A DNA stretch of 35,545 nucleotides from Pedobacter sp. ASV17. GTDB lineage: Bacteria; Bacteroidota; Bacteroidia; Sphingobacteriales; Sphingobacteriaceae. This document shows, piece by piece, positions 16,112 to 25,664 of the stretch; position 1 is the first letter of the stretch; every line of letters starts with the position of its first letter. The stretch spans positions 1 to 35,545 of the forward strand of contig NZ_JAELTX010000054.1 of the NCBI RefSeq assembly GCF_016429065.1, written 5' to 3'. The translations under genes and the position numbers were made by a program. The notes beneath the pieces were generated by a model that made no database searches, had not been told where the DNA came from, and saw only the letters and a list, made by a program, of their open reading frames with translations.

Positions 16112-16274
16112 AATTTAAATTTCAATTTGTGTGTTCCTAATGTTAGGGAAATTGCTGCAGAATTCGAAATTTGCAAATGTTAAAATTTGTTAAATTGTTG
16201 ATGGTCAGTGGCCAGCAATACCTCTATACGCAATGCTATATTGTCGTGAATACAGCCGCTAATTTATAAACCTG

Positions 16275-16393
16275 ATTGAGCGGATTAGCCCACAGGGAGC
16301 GTTGAGAGCGCTAGCGAATGAGCGAACGAGGACTATGAGCGAAAGCGGGACGGAAGGATCCGATGAGAACAAAAGCATCTTTGCTAATCAAGC
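16275..16393. other. GC-rich structured intergenic element
   Basis: Within the 337-bp gap 16112-16448, this stretch is much richer in G and C than its surroundings. It is bounded by an inverted GATTAGC / GCTAATC (about 16284 and 16383). The AGCG word recurs about seven times. No reading frame or named RNA is recognised. I have a low-confidence recollection of similar sequences between genes in related genomes. It could be a repeat or a structured RNA. Confidence 0.4.
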
Positions 16394-16402
16394 ATAAGGC
16401 AT

Positions 16403-16429
16403 AAAAAAAGCCCCGTACATACGGGGCTT
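16403..16429 (-). terminator. Terminator of the amino-acid permease gene
   Basis: Stem AAGCCCCGT / ACGGGGCTT with a 4-nt ACAT loop; a U-run follows on the minus strand. Confidence 0.92.
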
Positions 16430-16448
16430 CTATTAAGATTTTTATAGA

Positions 16449-17882
16449 CTATAGTCCTTGTTGTTCTTGTTTCTTTCTAAGTACAGAGTTTTTCTTACCG
16501 TAGAAGAAATAAATGGCTATACCAAGTGCCATCCAGATCGCTAACCTGATCCAAGCCTCTAAAGGCAATGAATACATTAAGTAAACACAAACAATAATAC
16601 CTAAGATAGGTACCAATGGAACTAATGGAGTTCTGAAAGGACGCTCTCTATCAGGATCAGTTTTACGTAAAATCATTACACCAATACATACCAATGAGAA
16701 GGCAAATAAAGTACCGATAGATACCATGTGACCTAATTCGGTAACTGGGACAAAGCCTGCAAATAAACTTACGAATACCATGAAGAACAAGTTGGTTTTC
16801 CATGGAGTTCTGTATTTAGAGTGGATGCTGCCAAAGAATTTAGGCAACAAACCGTCTTTAGACATGGTGTAGAATACTCTTGATTGTCCCATTAACATCA
16901 CTAGGATTACTGAAGTATAACCTGCCAAAATAGCAATAATTAATCCCATTTGTAACCAACCGTAACCTGTTACTTTAAATGCTGTAGCAGCAGGGGAGGC
17001 ATCACCTTTGAAAATTTGGAAAGGTACTAATCCTGTCATTACGTGAGCAAATAAAACGTACAATACGGTACAAACTGCTAATGAACCTAAGATGCCAATT
17101 GGCATCCCTTTTTGAGGGTTTTTAGCTTCTTGAGCTGCCGTCGATACGGCGTCGAAACCGATGAAAGCAAAGAATACCAATGCAGCACCAGCAGCAATAC
17201 CAGAAATACCGAATTCGCCATAAACACCAGTGTTTTTAGGGATATAAGGGGTGTGGTTTGCAGGGTTGATGAATTTCCAGCCTAAAGCAATGAATAAAAT
17301 TACCACCGCTACTTTAACAATTACTAGGAAGTTGTTAAGGCTTGCAGACTCTTTTGTACCACGTAGTAGCAATAAAGAAAGCAATGATACGATCACAATA
17401 GCAGGAAGGTTAATACCTCCACCTTCAACTTCTGCAAATGATTTGGTTAAATAGAAGGGGAGTTCTACACCAAACTCGTGCAGTAGCTTATTGAAATATC
17501 CAGACCAAGATACACCAACCGTGGCGGCACCCAGCGCATACTCTAGTACCAAATCCCAGCCAATGATCCAAGCCATAAATTCGCCCATAGTTGCATAAGA
17601 ATAAGTGTAGGCGCTACCTGCAACAGGTATCATCGACGCAAATTCTGCATAACATAATCCCGCAAAAGCACAGCCTACAGCCGCTAATACGAATGATAAT
17701 GTTACAGCGGGTCCGGCATGATCGGCAGCAGCTATACCTGTTAAAGAGAATAAACCTGCTCCAATAATTGCTCCAATACCAAGTGCAACAAGACTCTTAT
17801 TGCTCAAGGTACGCTTGAGAGTGCCTTCGCCACTTTCTGCCGATTCGGCAACAAGTACATCAATAGGCTTTTTTAAATTCAT
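16449..17882 (-). CDS. APC-superfamily amino acid permease (cationic amino acid transporter-like)
   Basis: 477 aa with about 12 membrane segments. The first helix carries the substrate-site motif GIGAIIGAGLFSLTG (about 36-50), diagnostic of APC transporters. FAFIGFDAVSTAAQEAKNPQKGMPIGI is the conserved TM6 region of the CAT/YfnA branch. These are secondary transporters that bring amino acids across the inner membrane with H+ or Na+. Specificity cannot be told from sequence. An exact -7 box (17934-17941) lies upstream, and a strong terminator (16403-16429) follows, so it is a single-gene unit. Confidence 0.92.
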   Translation of the reverse strand: MNLKKPIDVLVAESAESGEGTLKRTLSNKSLVALGIGAIIGAGLFSLTGIAAADHAGPAVTLSFVLAAVGCAFAGLCYAEFASMIPVAGSAYTYSYATMGEFMAWIIGWDLVLEYALGAATVGVSWSGYFNKLLHEFGVELPFYLTKSFAEVEGGGINLPAIVIVSLLSLLLLRGTKESASLNNFLVIVKVAVVILFIALGWKFINPANHTPYIPKNTGVYGEFGISGIAAGAALVFFAFIGFDAVSTAAQEAKNPQKGMPIGILGSLAVCTVLYVLFAHVMTGLVPFQIFKGDASPAATAFKVTGYGWLQMGLIIAILAGYTSVILVMLMGQSRVFYTMSKDGLLPKFFGSIHSKYRTPWKTNLFFMVFVSLFAGFVPVTELGHMVSIGTLFAFSLVCIGVMILRKTDPDRERPFRTPLVPLVPILGIIVCVYLMYSLPLEAWIRLAIWMALGIAIYFFYGKKNSVLRKKQEQQGL

Positions 17883-17933
17883 AAATTAATAATTAGTTGA
17901 TTAGTTAGTTTGTTGATTTAGAAATTAACGCAC

Positions 17934-17941
17934 CAAACCTA
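17934..17941 (-). promoter_or_regulatory. -7 promoter element of the permease gene
   Basis: TAGGTTTG on the minus strand, exact TAnnTTTG. TTTG at 17956-17959 is a possible -33 but the spacing is short (14 bp). The leader would be about 47 nt. Confidence 0.5.
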
Positions 17942-17961
17942 AAAAAAAATATCTACAAATG

Positions 17962-17987
17962 AAAAAGGGATTTTTTGCAAAATCCCT
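17962..17987 (-). terminator. Terminator of the pyrophosphatase gene
   Basis: Stem AGGGATTTT / AAAATCCCT with a 4-nt loop; on the minus strand it is followed by TTTTTC. Confidence 0.85.
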
Positions 17988-18003
17988 CTTGTTTCGTAAC
18001 ATT

Positions 18004-20259
18004 TTAGTTTTTGATCACTGTGTCGGTTTCATTTACCAAAGTATCTATAGTTTCGTTACCAAGTGAATCAACACTTTTTTGCACACGAATTTCTTTCTTA
18101 ACTTCCATTCCTGTGCTATTTGTGGCATGTGAAGTGTTGATGGCGATGTAAGGTGCAATTACCAACGAAACAATCGACATTAGTTTGATTAAAATATTCA
18201 TTGATGGCCCCGAAGTATCTTTAAAAGGATCGCCAACGGTATCGCCTGTAACCGATGCTTTATGCGGTTCCGATTTTTTATAATACATCTCGCCATTAAT
18301 TTCTACACCTTTTTCAAATGATTTTTTAGCGTTGTCCCAAGCACCACCAGCGTTAGATTGGAAAATTCCCATTAACACACCCGATACCGTTACACCTGCT
18401 AATAATCCACCTAATACCTCTGGACCAAATATGAAACCTACAATTACAGGAGTGATTAAGGCTATTGCCCCAGGCATTAACATTTCTCTGATAGAGGCTT
18501 GTGTAGAGATGGCCACACATTTTTCGTATTCAGGTTTTGCTTTGTATTCCATAATGCCAGGGATTTCTCTGAACTGACGACGAACTTCCTGTACCATGTC
18601 CATGGCGGCTTTACCTACGGCTTGGATACAAAGTGCCGAAAATACAAACGGAATCATACCACCAACAAATAAGCCTGCTAAAACAGGTGCTTTGTAAATA
18701 TCGATGGCCGAAATACCTGCAATGCCCACAAAGGCAGCAAATAAAGCTAGTGAAGTTAAAGCTGCCGAAGCAATTGCAAATCCTTTTCCCGTAGCGGCCG
18801 TAGTATTGCCCACAGCATCTAAATTATCGGTACGTTCACGAACTTCTGGTGGAAGTTGGCTCATCTCGGCAATACCGCCAGCATTATCGGCAATGGGACC
18901 AAAGGCGTCAATAGCCAGTTGCATAGCTGTAGTGGCCATCATACCTGCTGCTGCAATAGCCACACCATATAAACCTGCAAAATAGTAAGAGGCCATAATA
19001 CCGCCAGCCAATACCAAAATTGGGATTACCGTTGATTTCATTCCCACCGAAAGACCTGCAATAATATTAGTCGCGTGGCCTGTTGAAGATTGTTGGATAA
19101 TTGAATTAACAGGTCCTTTGCCCATGGCCGTGTAGTATTCGGTAACGATACTCATGATAGTGCCCACCACTAAACCAACTACAATGGCATAAAATACGTT
19201 GATGCTCGAAAATTCGTAACCGCGTAAGTTTAAGGTTTCTGGCAGCATCCATTTTACTAAAAAGAAAGAAGCGATACCCGTAATGATGATCGACGACCAG
19301 TTGCCTAAGTTAAGTGCATTTTGAACATTAGATTTTTCATCTTTAATGGTCACAAACCAGGTGCCAATGATAGAGAATAAGATACCCAAACCACAAATGA
19401 CCATTGGCAATAAAATAGGCGACATGCCGCCAAAATTATCAGTAACCGTAATTTCTTGTCCCAATACCATGGTTGCTAAAATGGTAGCTACATAAGAGCC
19501 AAATAAATCGGCACCCATTCCCGCTACGTCACCCACGTTATCACCCACGTTGTCGGCAATGGTAGCAGGGTTACGTACATCATCCTCAGGAATGCCTGCT
19601 TCCACTTTACCTACCAGGTCAGCGCCAACATCGGCAGCTTTGGTGTAAATACCACCACCTACACGAGCAAAAAGAGCGATAGATTCGGCACCTAAAGAGA
19701 AGCCGGTTAGCACTTCAATAGCGGTTTTCATTTCGTGGCTATTGGCGCTTATTACGTTGAAATACTTTAGGAAAACGATGAACAAGCCACCTAGACCTAA
19801 TACCGCTAAGCCCGCAACGCCTAAGCCCATTACGGTGCCACCTGTGAAACTTACTTTTAGTGCTTGTTTTAAGCTTGTTCTGGCCGCTTGTGTGGTTCTA
19901 ACATTGGCCTTGGTTGCAGCTTTCATTCCGATATATCCCGCGGTAGCAGAAAATACAGCACCAATAATAAAGGCAACAGAAATGATCCAGCTGGAATGAA
20001 TTGCTTTGCCATTTACCTCGGTAACAGTTCCTGAGTAGGCCAGTAGTGAGGCGGCCAACACAGCAAAAATGCTCAAAATTTTCCACTCTGCTCTCAAGAA
20101 GGCCATAGCGCCATCTGCAATATAACCGGCTAACTCTTGCATGTTTGCATCACCAGCATCTTGCTTATTTACCCAGGCGCTTTTTACCGCCATAACCAAA
20201 ATGCCTACTAAGCCAAGTAGAGGAACAGCATAAATAAGATTGTTTTGTAAAAAATCCAT
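18004..20259 (-). CDS. hppA: Membrane-bound ion-pumping pyrophosphatase, K+-dependent type
   Basis: 751 aa with about 16 membrane helices. It hydrolyses PPi and pumps Na+ and/or H+ outward across the inner membrane. The PPi-binding motif [11 protein letters not shown] is at 210-220 and the acidic repeat DNVGDNVGD at about 236-243. [10 protein letters not shown] (484-493) has Ala at the position that is Lys in K+-independent pumps, so this enzyme should need K+; that class includes Na+-PPases and the Na+,H+-pumps of Bacteroides. The C-terminus has a polar extension (about 717-751, [16 protein letters not shown]) beyond the last helix. It lies between two amino-acid permeases but has its own terminator; a near-consensus TACCTTGT upstream may be its -7 box. 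Confidence 0.95.
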   Translation of the reverse strand: MDFLQNNLIYAVPLLGLVGILVMAVKSAWVNKQDAGDANMQELAGYIADGAMAFLRAEWKILSIFAVLAASLLAYSGTVTEVNGKAIHSSWIISVAFIIGAVFSATAGYIGMKAATKANVRTTQAARTSLKQALKVSFTGGTVMGLGVAGLAVLGLGGLFIVFLKYFNVISANSHEMKTAIEVLTGFSLGAESIALFARVGGGIYTKAADVGADLVGKVEAGIPEDDVRNPATIADNVGDNVGDVAGMGADLFGSYVATILATMVLGQEITVTDNFGGMSPILLPMVICGLGILFSIIGTWFVTIKDEKSNVQNALNLGNWSSIIITGIASFFLVKWMLPETLNLRGYEFSSINVFYAIVVGLVVGTIMSIVTEYYTAMGKGPVNSIIQQSSTGHATNIIAGLSVGMKSTVIPILVLAGGIMASYYFAGLYGVAIAAAGMMATTAMQLAIDAFGPIADNAGGIAEMSQLPPEVRERTDNLDAVGNTTAATGKGFAIASAALTSLALFAAFVGIAGISAIDIYKAPVLAGLFVGGMIPFVFSALCIQAVGKAAMDMVQEVRRQFREIPGIMEYKAKPEYEKCVAISTQASIREMLMPGAIALITPVIVGFIFGPEVLGGLLAGVTVSGVLMGIFQSNAGGAWDNAKKSFEKGVEINGEMYYKKSEPHKASVTGDTVGDPFKDTSGPSMNILIKLMSIVSLVIAPYIAINTSHATNSTGMEVKKEIRVQKSVDSLGNETIDTLVNETDTVIKN

Positions 20260-20570
20260 AGTTTAAATTTATATTTAGTTGTTTAGTTGATATTCAATAC
20301 ACAAGGTAGAAAAAAAAATATTTGATTGTCAATATATTTTGTGCTTTGCTCCGAAAAAAAATCGAGTAACCCCTTATGGTTTTAATATGGAATAAATCAT
20401 TGCTTCAACAGCCATGAAGACTAGTGTCCGTGCATTTATAACATAACAGGACCACTCTAATTTGTTTTGTATCGATGTGGTTATAAAACTAAATAAGCTG
20501 AACCACAAAGCAAATATTACACTGCTTTTTCTATCTTAGCTTGCAATAACCAAAAAACTAAACTAAACAA
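20260..20570. other. Divergent promoter region
   Basis: 311 bp between hppA and the next permease. No gene or long repeat was seen. A near-consensus -7 for hppA (TACCTTGT, minus) and TATCTTAG for the permease (about 20532-20539) are the only signals. Confidence 0.45.
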
Positions 20571-22019
20571 ATGGAAAATCAACAAGAAGAGGGTTCTTCT
20601 AAGCGAAAATTAGGCCTTTTTGATGGGGCAATGTTGGTAATGGGTTCAATGATCGGTAGCGGTATTTTTATCGTAAGCGCCGATATCATGAGAAATCTAG
20701 GCTCTGGTTACTGGCTAATTGTGGTTTGGGTAATCACTGGAGTAATGACCGTGGCTGCCGCTATTTCTTATGGAGAACTTTCTTCTATATTCCCTAAGGC
20801 GGGAGGACAATATACGTACCTAAAAGAAGTTTTTGGTAAAATGATGGGCTTCCTTTATGGTTGGGGTCTTTTTGCAGTAATTCAAACGGGTACTATTGCG
20901 GCAGTGGCCGTGGCCTTTGGTAAATTCACTGCTTATCTGATCCCTGCTTTAAATGATGCTGCACCAATTTTTCAAAGTGGCGGATATAAAATTACGTGGA
21001 TACAGATTTTGGCCATCGTGGTGATTCTATTGCTTACGTATATCAATACCAAAGGAGTAGAAGGCGGGAAGTTGCTGCAAAATGTTTTTACAGGATCAAA
21101 AATTGTAGCGTTGATTGGTCTAATCATTTTAGGGTTTCTTTTAGTGAAAAGTAATTTCTGGGCAGAAAACATGAGTTATGGATGGGGAGCCTTCAATAAT
21201 CTTAAAACAGACCCAAGTGGGAATTTTCTAAAGTCTGGATGGGAATCCATTTCGGGTATGGCCATATTGGGCGGTATTGCGGCGGCGATGGTAGGTTCGG
21301 TTTTTTCTAGCGTGGCTTGGGAAAACGTAACCTTTGTTTCAGGTGAGATCGAAAATCCTAAGAAAAACGTAGTACGTTCAATGGTTTTGGGTACCACTGC
21401 AGTAATGATTCTTTATTTGTTGGTGAATTTTGTGTACCTCAATGCGTTAAATAGAGAAGGAATTGCTTTTGCCCCTAATGATAGGGTAGCAGTAGTAGTA
21501 TCTGAACAAATTTTCGGAAGCGGTATCGGTACCATCGTGATGGCGGTATTGGTAATGATTTCTACCTTCGGTTGCGTAAACGGGATTGTGTTGGCGGGTG
21601 CTAGGGTTTTCCAGACCATGGCAAAAGATGGAATGTTTTTTAAAGCAGCATTGCAGAACAATAAAAATGGCGTTCCTGCAAAGTCGCTTTGGATGCAGGG
21701 CATTTGGGCTTCGGTATTATGCTTAAGCGGTCAATACGGCAACCTTTTAGATATGATCTCTTTTGTGATCGTGCTATTTTACATGATTACAGTATTTGGA
21801 GTAATCTATTTGAGGGTAAAAAGACCTGATTTGGAAAGGCCTTACAAAACATGGTTATATCCAGTTACACCAATCATCTATTTATTAATTGGTGCCGCCT
21901 TCTGTATTTTATTGCTGATTTATAAACAACAATATACATGGCCTGGTCTCGTGATTGTTTTATTGGGAGTGCCTATTTACTTGTTAATTAATAGAAAAAA
22001 CGAAGCGACCAACAACTAG
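20571..22019 (+). CDS. APC-superfamily amino acid transporter (LAT/SteT-like exchanger)
   Basis: 482 aa, about 12 membrane helices. The first has VMGSMIGSGIFIV (about 23-35), the substrate-loop motif. YGELSSIFPKAGGQYTYLKEVFG follows helix 2, the LAT/SteT-type signature, and VFSSVAWENVTFVSGEIENPKKN is the TM6 region. Relatives in this branch exchange neutral or cationic amino acids; the true substrate is not readable. It is divergent from hppA. The TAG stop sits in a small CTAGG/CCTAG palindrome. A hairpin at 22074-22110 can terminate it. Confidence 0.9.
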   Translation: MENQQEEGSSKRKLGLFDGAMLVMGSMIGSGIFIVSADIMRNLGSGYWLIVVWVITGVMTVAAAISYGELSSIFPKAGGQYTYLKEVFGKMMGFLYGWGLFAVIQTGTIAAVAVAFGKFTAYLIPALNDAAPIFQSGGYKITWIQILAIVVILLLTYINTKGVEGGKLLQNVFTGSKIVALIGLIILGFLLVKSNFWAENMSYGWGAFNNLKTDPSGNFLKSGWESISGMAILGGIAAAMVGSVFSSVAWENVTFVSGEIENPKKNVVRSMVLGTTAVMILYLLVNFVYLNALNREGIAFAPNDRVAVVVSEQIFGSGIGTIVMAVLVMISTFGCVNGIVLAGARVFQTMAKDGMFFKAALQNNKNGVPAKSLWMQGIWASVLCLSGQYGNLLDMISFVIVLFYMITVFGVIYLRVKRPDLERPYKTWLYPVTPIIYLLIGAAFCILLLIYKQQYTWPGLVIVLLGVPIYLLINRKNEATNN

Positions 22020-22033
22020 GGCCTAGCTCTTTT

Positions 22034-22435
22034 GTTATTCCGAGTTTCGAGGAATCTTTCTGCTCCCCGAACTAAACCTCGTAGGTTTTAAAAACCTACG
22101 AGGTTTTCTTTTGTTGTCCATTGCGCAAACCTTATAGGTTTACTTTGTATCGTGTCTATTAAACCTATAAGGTTTTTAAGGTGATGAGAACCTTCGCGTT
22201 CTTTGCGAACATCTTTCTTTCTTTGCGTTTAGAGGCCATGTTGTCATTCCGAGTTTCAAGGAATCTCCTTTGCTCTGTTTGTTTTTTAGATTAAACCTAC
22301 GAGGTTTTCTTTTGCGAACCTCTACACAAACCTTATAGGTTTACTTTACATCATGTCTATTAAACCTATAAGGTTTTTCCTGTAACGAGCGCCTTTGCGT
22401 TCTTTGCGAAACTCTTTCCTTCCTTTGCATTAATC
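22034..22435. repeat. Tandem composite repeat modules
   Basis: The gap 22020-22512 has no gene. Module 1 (22034-22238) and module 2 (22242-22435) share the same order: ATTCCGAGTTTC-AGGAATCT, an AAACCTACGAGGTTT palindrome, the pair AAACCTTATAGGTTT / AAACCTATAAGGTTT, then TTTGCGTTCTTTGCGAA and a CTTTC-rich tail. The similarity is obvious by eye over about 200 bp. The parts occur elsewhere singly. Confidence 0.8.
22074..22110 (+). terminator. Probable terminator of the exchanger gene
   Basis: AAACCTCGTAGG paired with CCTACGAGGTTT around an A/T loop, followed by TTTTCTTTT. It also belongs to the composite repeat. Confidence 0.65.
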
Positions 22436-22499
22436 TTCCCGCAAAAGCCCTGCTTCTCAAAACCATAAAACTAATTACCTAAAACTTTTAACTTATTCG

Positions 22500-22507
22500 T
22501 ATTTTTG
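22500..22507 (+). promoter_or_regulatory. -7 promoter element of the radical SAM gene
   Basis: TATTTTTG, exact TAnnTTTG, 5 nt before ATG 22513. The predicted start lies within 2 nt of the ATG. Confidence 0.55.
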
Positions 22508-22512
22508 CACCA

Positions 22513-23463
22513 ATGGGAACAGCATTGGATTCGGGTATAAAGGGTTATAACAACTACGGGACTTATTTACGTGAGCACTATAATGGGCAGCGGGTGTTTA
22601 AAGTGATTGTTGATGGCGGCTTTACCTGTCCAAACCGTGATGGTAGCAAAGGTTACGGCGGATGTACCTACTGCAATGTAGATTCGTTTACACCTGAACT
22701 TTCTAGAAAGCTCCCGACGATTAAAGAGCAGTTGGTAGAGGGGATGCAAAGAGCACGTAACTCTTATCGTGCCGAAAAGTTCATTGTTTATTTCCAGCCT
22801 AATACCAATACTTACGCGCCAACGCATTATTTAAAAATGATGTATGACGAAGCCCTTTCGATCAACAGCGAAGAAGTAGTGGGATTTGCCGTGGGTACGC
22901 GTCCAGATTGTATTGATGCCGAAAAGGTAGCGCTATTGGAAAGTTATGCCGATAGATATGACGTGGATTTGGAAATGGGAATGGAATCTATTTATGATGA
23001 AACATTAGACCAAATTAATAGAGGATGTAGCCATGGCGAATTTGTAGAAGCCGTGAAGCTGCTAGAAAATACAAAACTTAACCTCTGTGTGCATACCATT
23101 TTCGGTTTTCCTTGGGAAACTAGGGAGATGATGCATGGTTATATTCACGAAATCAATAGGTTTCCGCAAATTAAATTTGTGAAATTTCATCACTTGCATA
23201 TTGTGGAAGGCTCTATTATGGGTGTTAAATACAAAAAAAATCCTTTTAAACTATTCAGTTTAGAAGAATATACCGATTTGCTTTGTGAATTGATTCCGTT
23301 GTTGCGTCCTGATATTGTTATTCAACGTCTTTTTGGTATTTCCGATTGGGATTTATTGATTGCGCCAAACTGGGGCATCAAAAAATCGTCAATACAATCA
23401 TATATCGATAAAGAGATAGAGCGTAGAGGCGTTATCCAAGGTTCCGCCTACCAAAAAATCTAA
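22513..23463 (+). CDS. Radical SAM protein, YhcC / TIGR01212-like
   Basis: 316 aa, normal for the family. The [4Fe-4S] cluster cysteines are C39, C51 and C54 (FTCPNRDG.. and GGCTYCN): C-x11-C-x2-C spacing, characteristic of YhcC-type proteins rather than the usual CxxxCxxC. The SAM barrel follows, with YFQPNTNTYAP, VVGFAVGTRPDC and LEMGMESIYDETLDQINRGCSH. The reaction catalysed is unknown, though a role in RNA modification or metabolism is often assumed. It is monocistronic, with the -7 box 5 nt before the start, so its mRNA may be leaderless. The C-terminus is complete. Confidence 0.93.
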   Translation: MGTALDSGIKGYNNYGTYLREHYNGQRVFKVIVDGGFTCPNRDGSKGYGGCTYCNVDSFTPELSRKLPTIKEQLVEGMQRARNSYRAEKFIVYFQPNTNTYAPTHYLKMMYDEALSINSEEVVGFAVGTRPDCIDAEKVALLESYADRYDVDLEMGMESIYDETLDQINRGCSHGEFVEAVKLLENTKLNLCVHTIFGFPWETREMMHGYIHEINRFPQIKFVKFHHLHIVEGSIMGVKYKKNPFKLFSLEEYTDLLCELIPLLRPDIVIQRLFGISDWDLLIAPNWGIKKSSIQSYIDKEIERRGVIQGSAYQKI

Positions 23464-23962
23464 TTTTTCTAATTTCCTAAAGTAAAATAACATCGTATCC
23501 ATTTTATGGGACGGATATGCTATGCTTTTTCCATTCCCAATTCCCCTCTTCTAGAGGGGTGCCCAACGGGCGGGGTGTCTCGATAATGTTAAGTCTGATA
23601 AAAATATCTCCAATTATCTCTGTCTAATTTTTAGATGCTGAAAATTAATTTTATGAATTTCTACGTCTTTTTTTAGTTTGTTTGTGATTTTTTATAGATA
23701 ATATTTGTTTTTAGAGGTGTTTTTTGATTTGTTTTCTGTTTTTAAGTGTGTTTATTTTATTTTTTTGAGTAAAATTTAATTTATATGAATGTTTTTTGTG
23801 TTTTATTTTGTTTGTTTTTTTATTTTGTATGATGTTTTATTGCTTTTTTGTTGTTTTATTTCAATTAAAATTAATAAATCATTAAAAAATTGTAAAAAAT
23901 GTAATGAAAATTGGAATCTTATTTATAATTTAGGTTTGAAATCAAACACTAAAATTTAAATT
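23464..23962. other. Long amtB upstream region
   Basis: 499 bp with no gene. Two back-to-back palindromes, CCCCTCT-TCT-AGAGGGG (23543-23559) and GCCC-AAC-GGGC (23561-23571), form a REP-like block. From 23668 to 23842 the plus strand is T-rich and has a single C (23736). The amtB promoter closes the region. Confidence 0.6.
23911..23938 (+). promoter_or_regulatory. amtB promoter
   Basis: -33-like TTGG (23911-23914) and exact -7 TAGGTTTG (23931-23938), 16-bp spacer. The leader is about 20 nt. Confidence 0.6.
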
Positions 23963-25321
23963 ATGAGTAAAGTTTTATTTAAACAGTGGGCACCCTTCGC
24001 AATTTTGATCGTAGTTGCAGTTGCCGCATTATTTATTCCATTATTGCCAAACTTTGATGACGGCAAGTACAGTGCTCCAGATGTAGCATTTGTTTTAATT
24101 GCAACAGCATTGGTTTTTTTAATGACACCAGGCTTGGCATTTTTCTACGGCGGGATGGTACATCGTAAAAATGTATTATCAACCATGATTAAAAGTGTGG
24201 TAGCCGCAGGGATCATTTCCGTACTTTGGGTAGTAGTAGGCTTTAGTCTGGCTTTTGGCGATTCCATCGGTGGTTTAATTGGTAACCCTAAAACCTTTTT
24301 CTTTTTCCAAGGTGTAAACTCGGGACCAGCTTGGGGAACTATTCCTTTAGCCCTATTTGCTATTTTCCAGTGTATGTTTGCTATTATTACACCTGGTTTG
24401 GTAGTAGGGGCAGTGGCAGAACGTATCCGCTTTACCTCTTATATCTTATTCATCGTGTTGTTCGCCATTTTCGTTTACTCGCCCTTGGCGCACTGGACTT
24501 GGCATCCAGAAGGTATCTTGTTTAAAATGGGCGTGCTCGACTTTGCAGGTGGTACCGTAGTACATATTTCTGCAGGTATGGCAGCTTTAGCAGGTGCTTT
24601 GGTATTAAAACGCAGAAGATCTCACTTAGAACATAAAGAAGTACCACCGGCAAATATTCCTTACGTATTAATTGGTACTGGCTTACTTTGGTTCGGCTGG
24701 TTCGGTTTCAACGCAGGTTCGGCTTTGGGCGCTAATGCTTTAGCGGTGTCGGCTTTTGTGACCACTAATGTTGCAGCAGGTTCTGCAGGTTTATCTTGGA
24801 TGTTCTTTGACGCCGCCAGAGGAAAAAAACCATCGGTACTAGGTTTCTGTATCGGAGCCGTGGTAGGCTTAGTTGCCATTACCCCAGGCGCTGGTTTTGT
24901 AAGTATCCCTTCCAGTATATTCATTGGCGTATTTGCCGCCATTGTATCTAATTTAGTAGTTTCTTGGAAGCAAAAAACAGCATTAGACGATACATTAGAT
25001 GTATTCCCTTGCCACGGTGTTGGCGGTATTGTAGGGATGCTTTTAACAGGTGTATTCGCTACCAAAACAGTAAATGGTGCAGGTGTTGATGGCTTGCTTT
25101 ACGGTAACCCAGAATTCTTCCTTGTCCAATTAAAAGGAATGGTATTGGTAGTCGTATTCAGCTTTGTGGTATCTTTTGCCATCTTTAAGGTAATCAACTT
25201 AATCCTTCCAATTCGCGTTAGTGCCGATGAAGAAGAAGAAGGTTTGGATGCTTCTCAACACAACGAGAAATACTCTCAAGGTACCCTAATTGTATCTGGA
25301 CAGGAAGTTCCGAATCTCTAA
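23963..25321 (+). CDS. amtB: Ammonium transporter, AmtB/Mep/Rh family
   Basis: 452 aa with 11-12 membrane helices. The twin-histidine pore residues are H201 (GGTVVHISAG) and H351 (CHGVGG); D193 in the preceding DFAGG segment matches the conserved binding-site Asp. The N-terminal motif MTPGLAFFYGGMVHRKNV is typical. The cytoplasmic tail ends with EEEGLDASQHNEKYSQG, the conserved tail of GlnK-gated Amt channels. It takes up ammonium and depends on the electrochemical gradient. No GlnK/PII gene is adjacent, which is unusual; the next gene is a porin. Nitrogen control is likely, but the sequence shows only a normal promoter. Confidence 0.95.
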   Translation: MSKVLFKQWAPFAILIVVAVAALFIPLLPNFDDGKYSAPDVAFVLIATALVFLMTPGLAFFYGGMVHRKNVLSTMIKSVVAAGIISVLWVVVGFSLAFGDSIGGLIGNPKTFFFFQGVNSGPAWGTIPLALFAIFQCMFAIITPGLVVGAVAERIRFTSYILFIVLFAIFVYSPLAHWTWHPEGILFKMGVLDFAGGTVVHISAGMAALAGALVLKRRRSHLEHKEVPPANIPYVLIGTGLLWFGWFGFNAGSALGANALAVSAFVTTNVAAGSAGLSWMFFDAARGKKPSVLGFCIGAVVGLVAITPGAGFVSIPSSIFIGVFAAIVSNLVVSWKQKTALDDTLDVFPCHGVGGIVGMLLTGVFATKTVNGAGVDGLLYGNPEFFLVQLKGMVLVVVFSFVVSFAIFKVINLILPIRVSADEEEEGLDASQHNEKYSQGTLIVSGQEVPNL

Positions 25322-25390
25322 TACCCATTTCCCCGCTTAGGCTAAGTTAAAATCATGATGTTAAATTGTTTTGATATATAATTTCTGTCT

Positions 25391-25419
25391 CCCCGGTCTG
25401 CTATAAACACAGGCTGGGG
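25391..25419 (+). other. GC-rich hairpin between amtB and the porin gene
   Basis: Ten pairs, CCCCGGTCTG with CAGGCTGGGG (two wobble pairs), 9-nt loop. An outer ATTTC (25381-25385) can pair with GAAAT (25435-25439). There is no U-tract. A second hairpin GATTTTT / AAAAATC lies at 25614-25636 before the porin ATG. The rest of the 343-bp gap shows nothing clear. Confidence 0.5.
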
Positions 25420-25664
25420 CGATTAGAGAAGCTGGAAATGTTTGGATGAACATTTTCTTAACCAAAACAATTTTTTGAATACGGCTCCGAGTTTGGAGTT
25501 GGGTGGGACTGCTTTGATTAAATTTTGCGCTATGCTATATGATGATCTTCTGCCTATAGAAGAGATAATCAATTATTTAACTTTTTAACTCTTTGAAAAA
25601 ATGAAACCTTTCTGATTTTTCAGACCGCGAAAAATCTGATCGGCACCTCACTTTTCAAATAAAA

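Noticed and set aside
18332..18985. Open frames antisense to hppA
   Set aside because: Shadow frames of a strongly coding gene with no independent promoter or family.
22015..22026. CTAGGGCCTAG at the permease stop as a minimal heptamer copy
   Set aside because: A single short palindrome is too weak.
25601..25615. Five-codon leader frame ATG..TGA before the porin
   Set aside because: Too short, with no attenuator codons.
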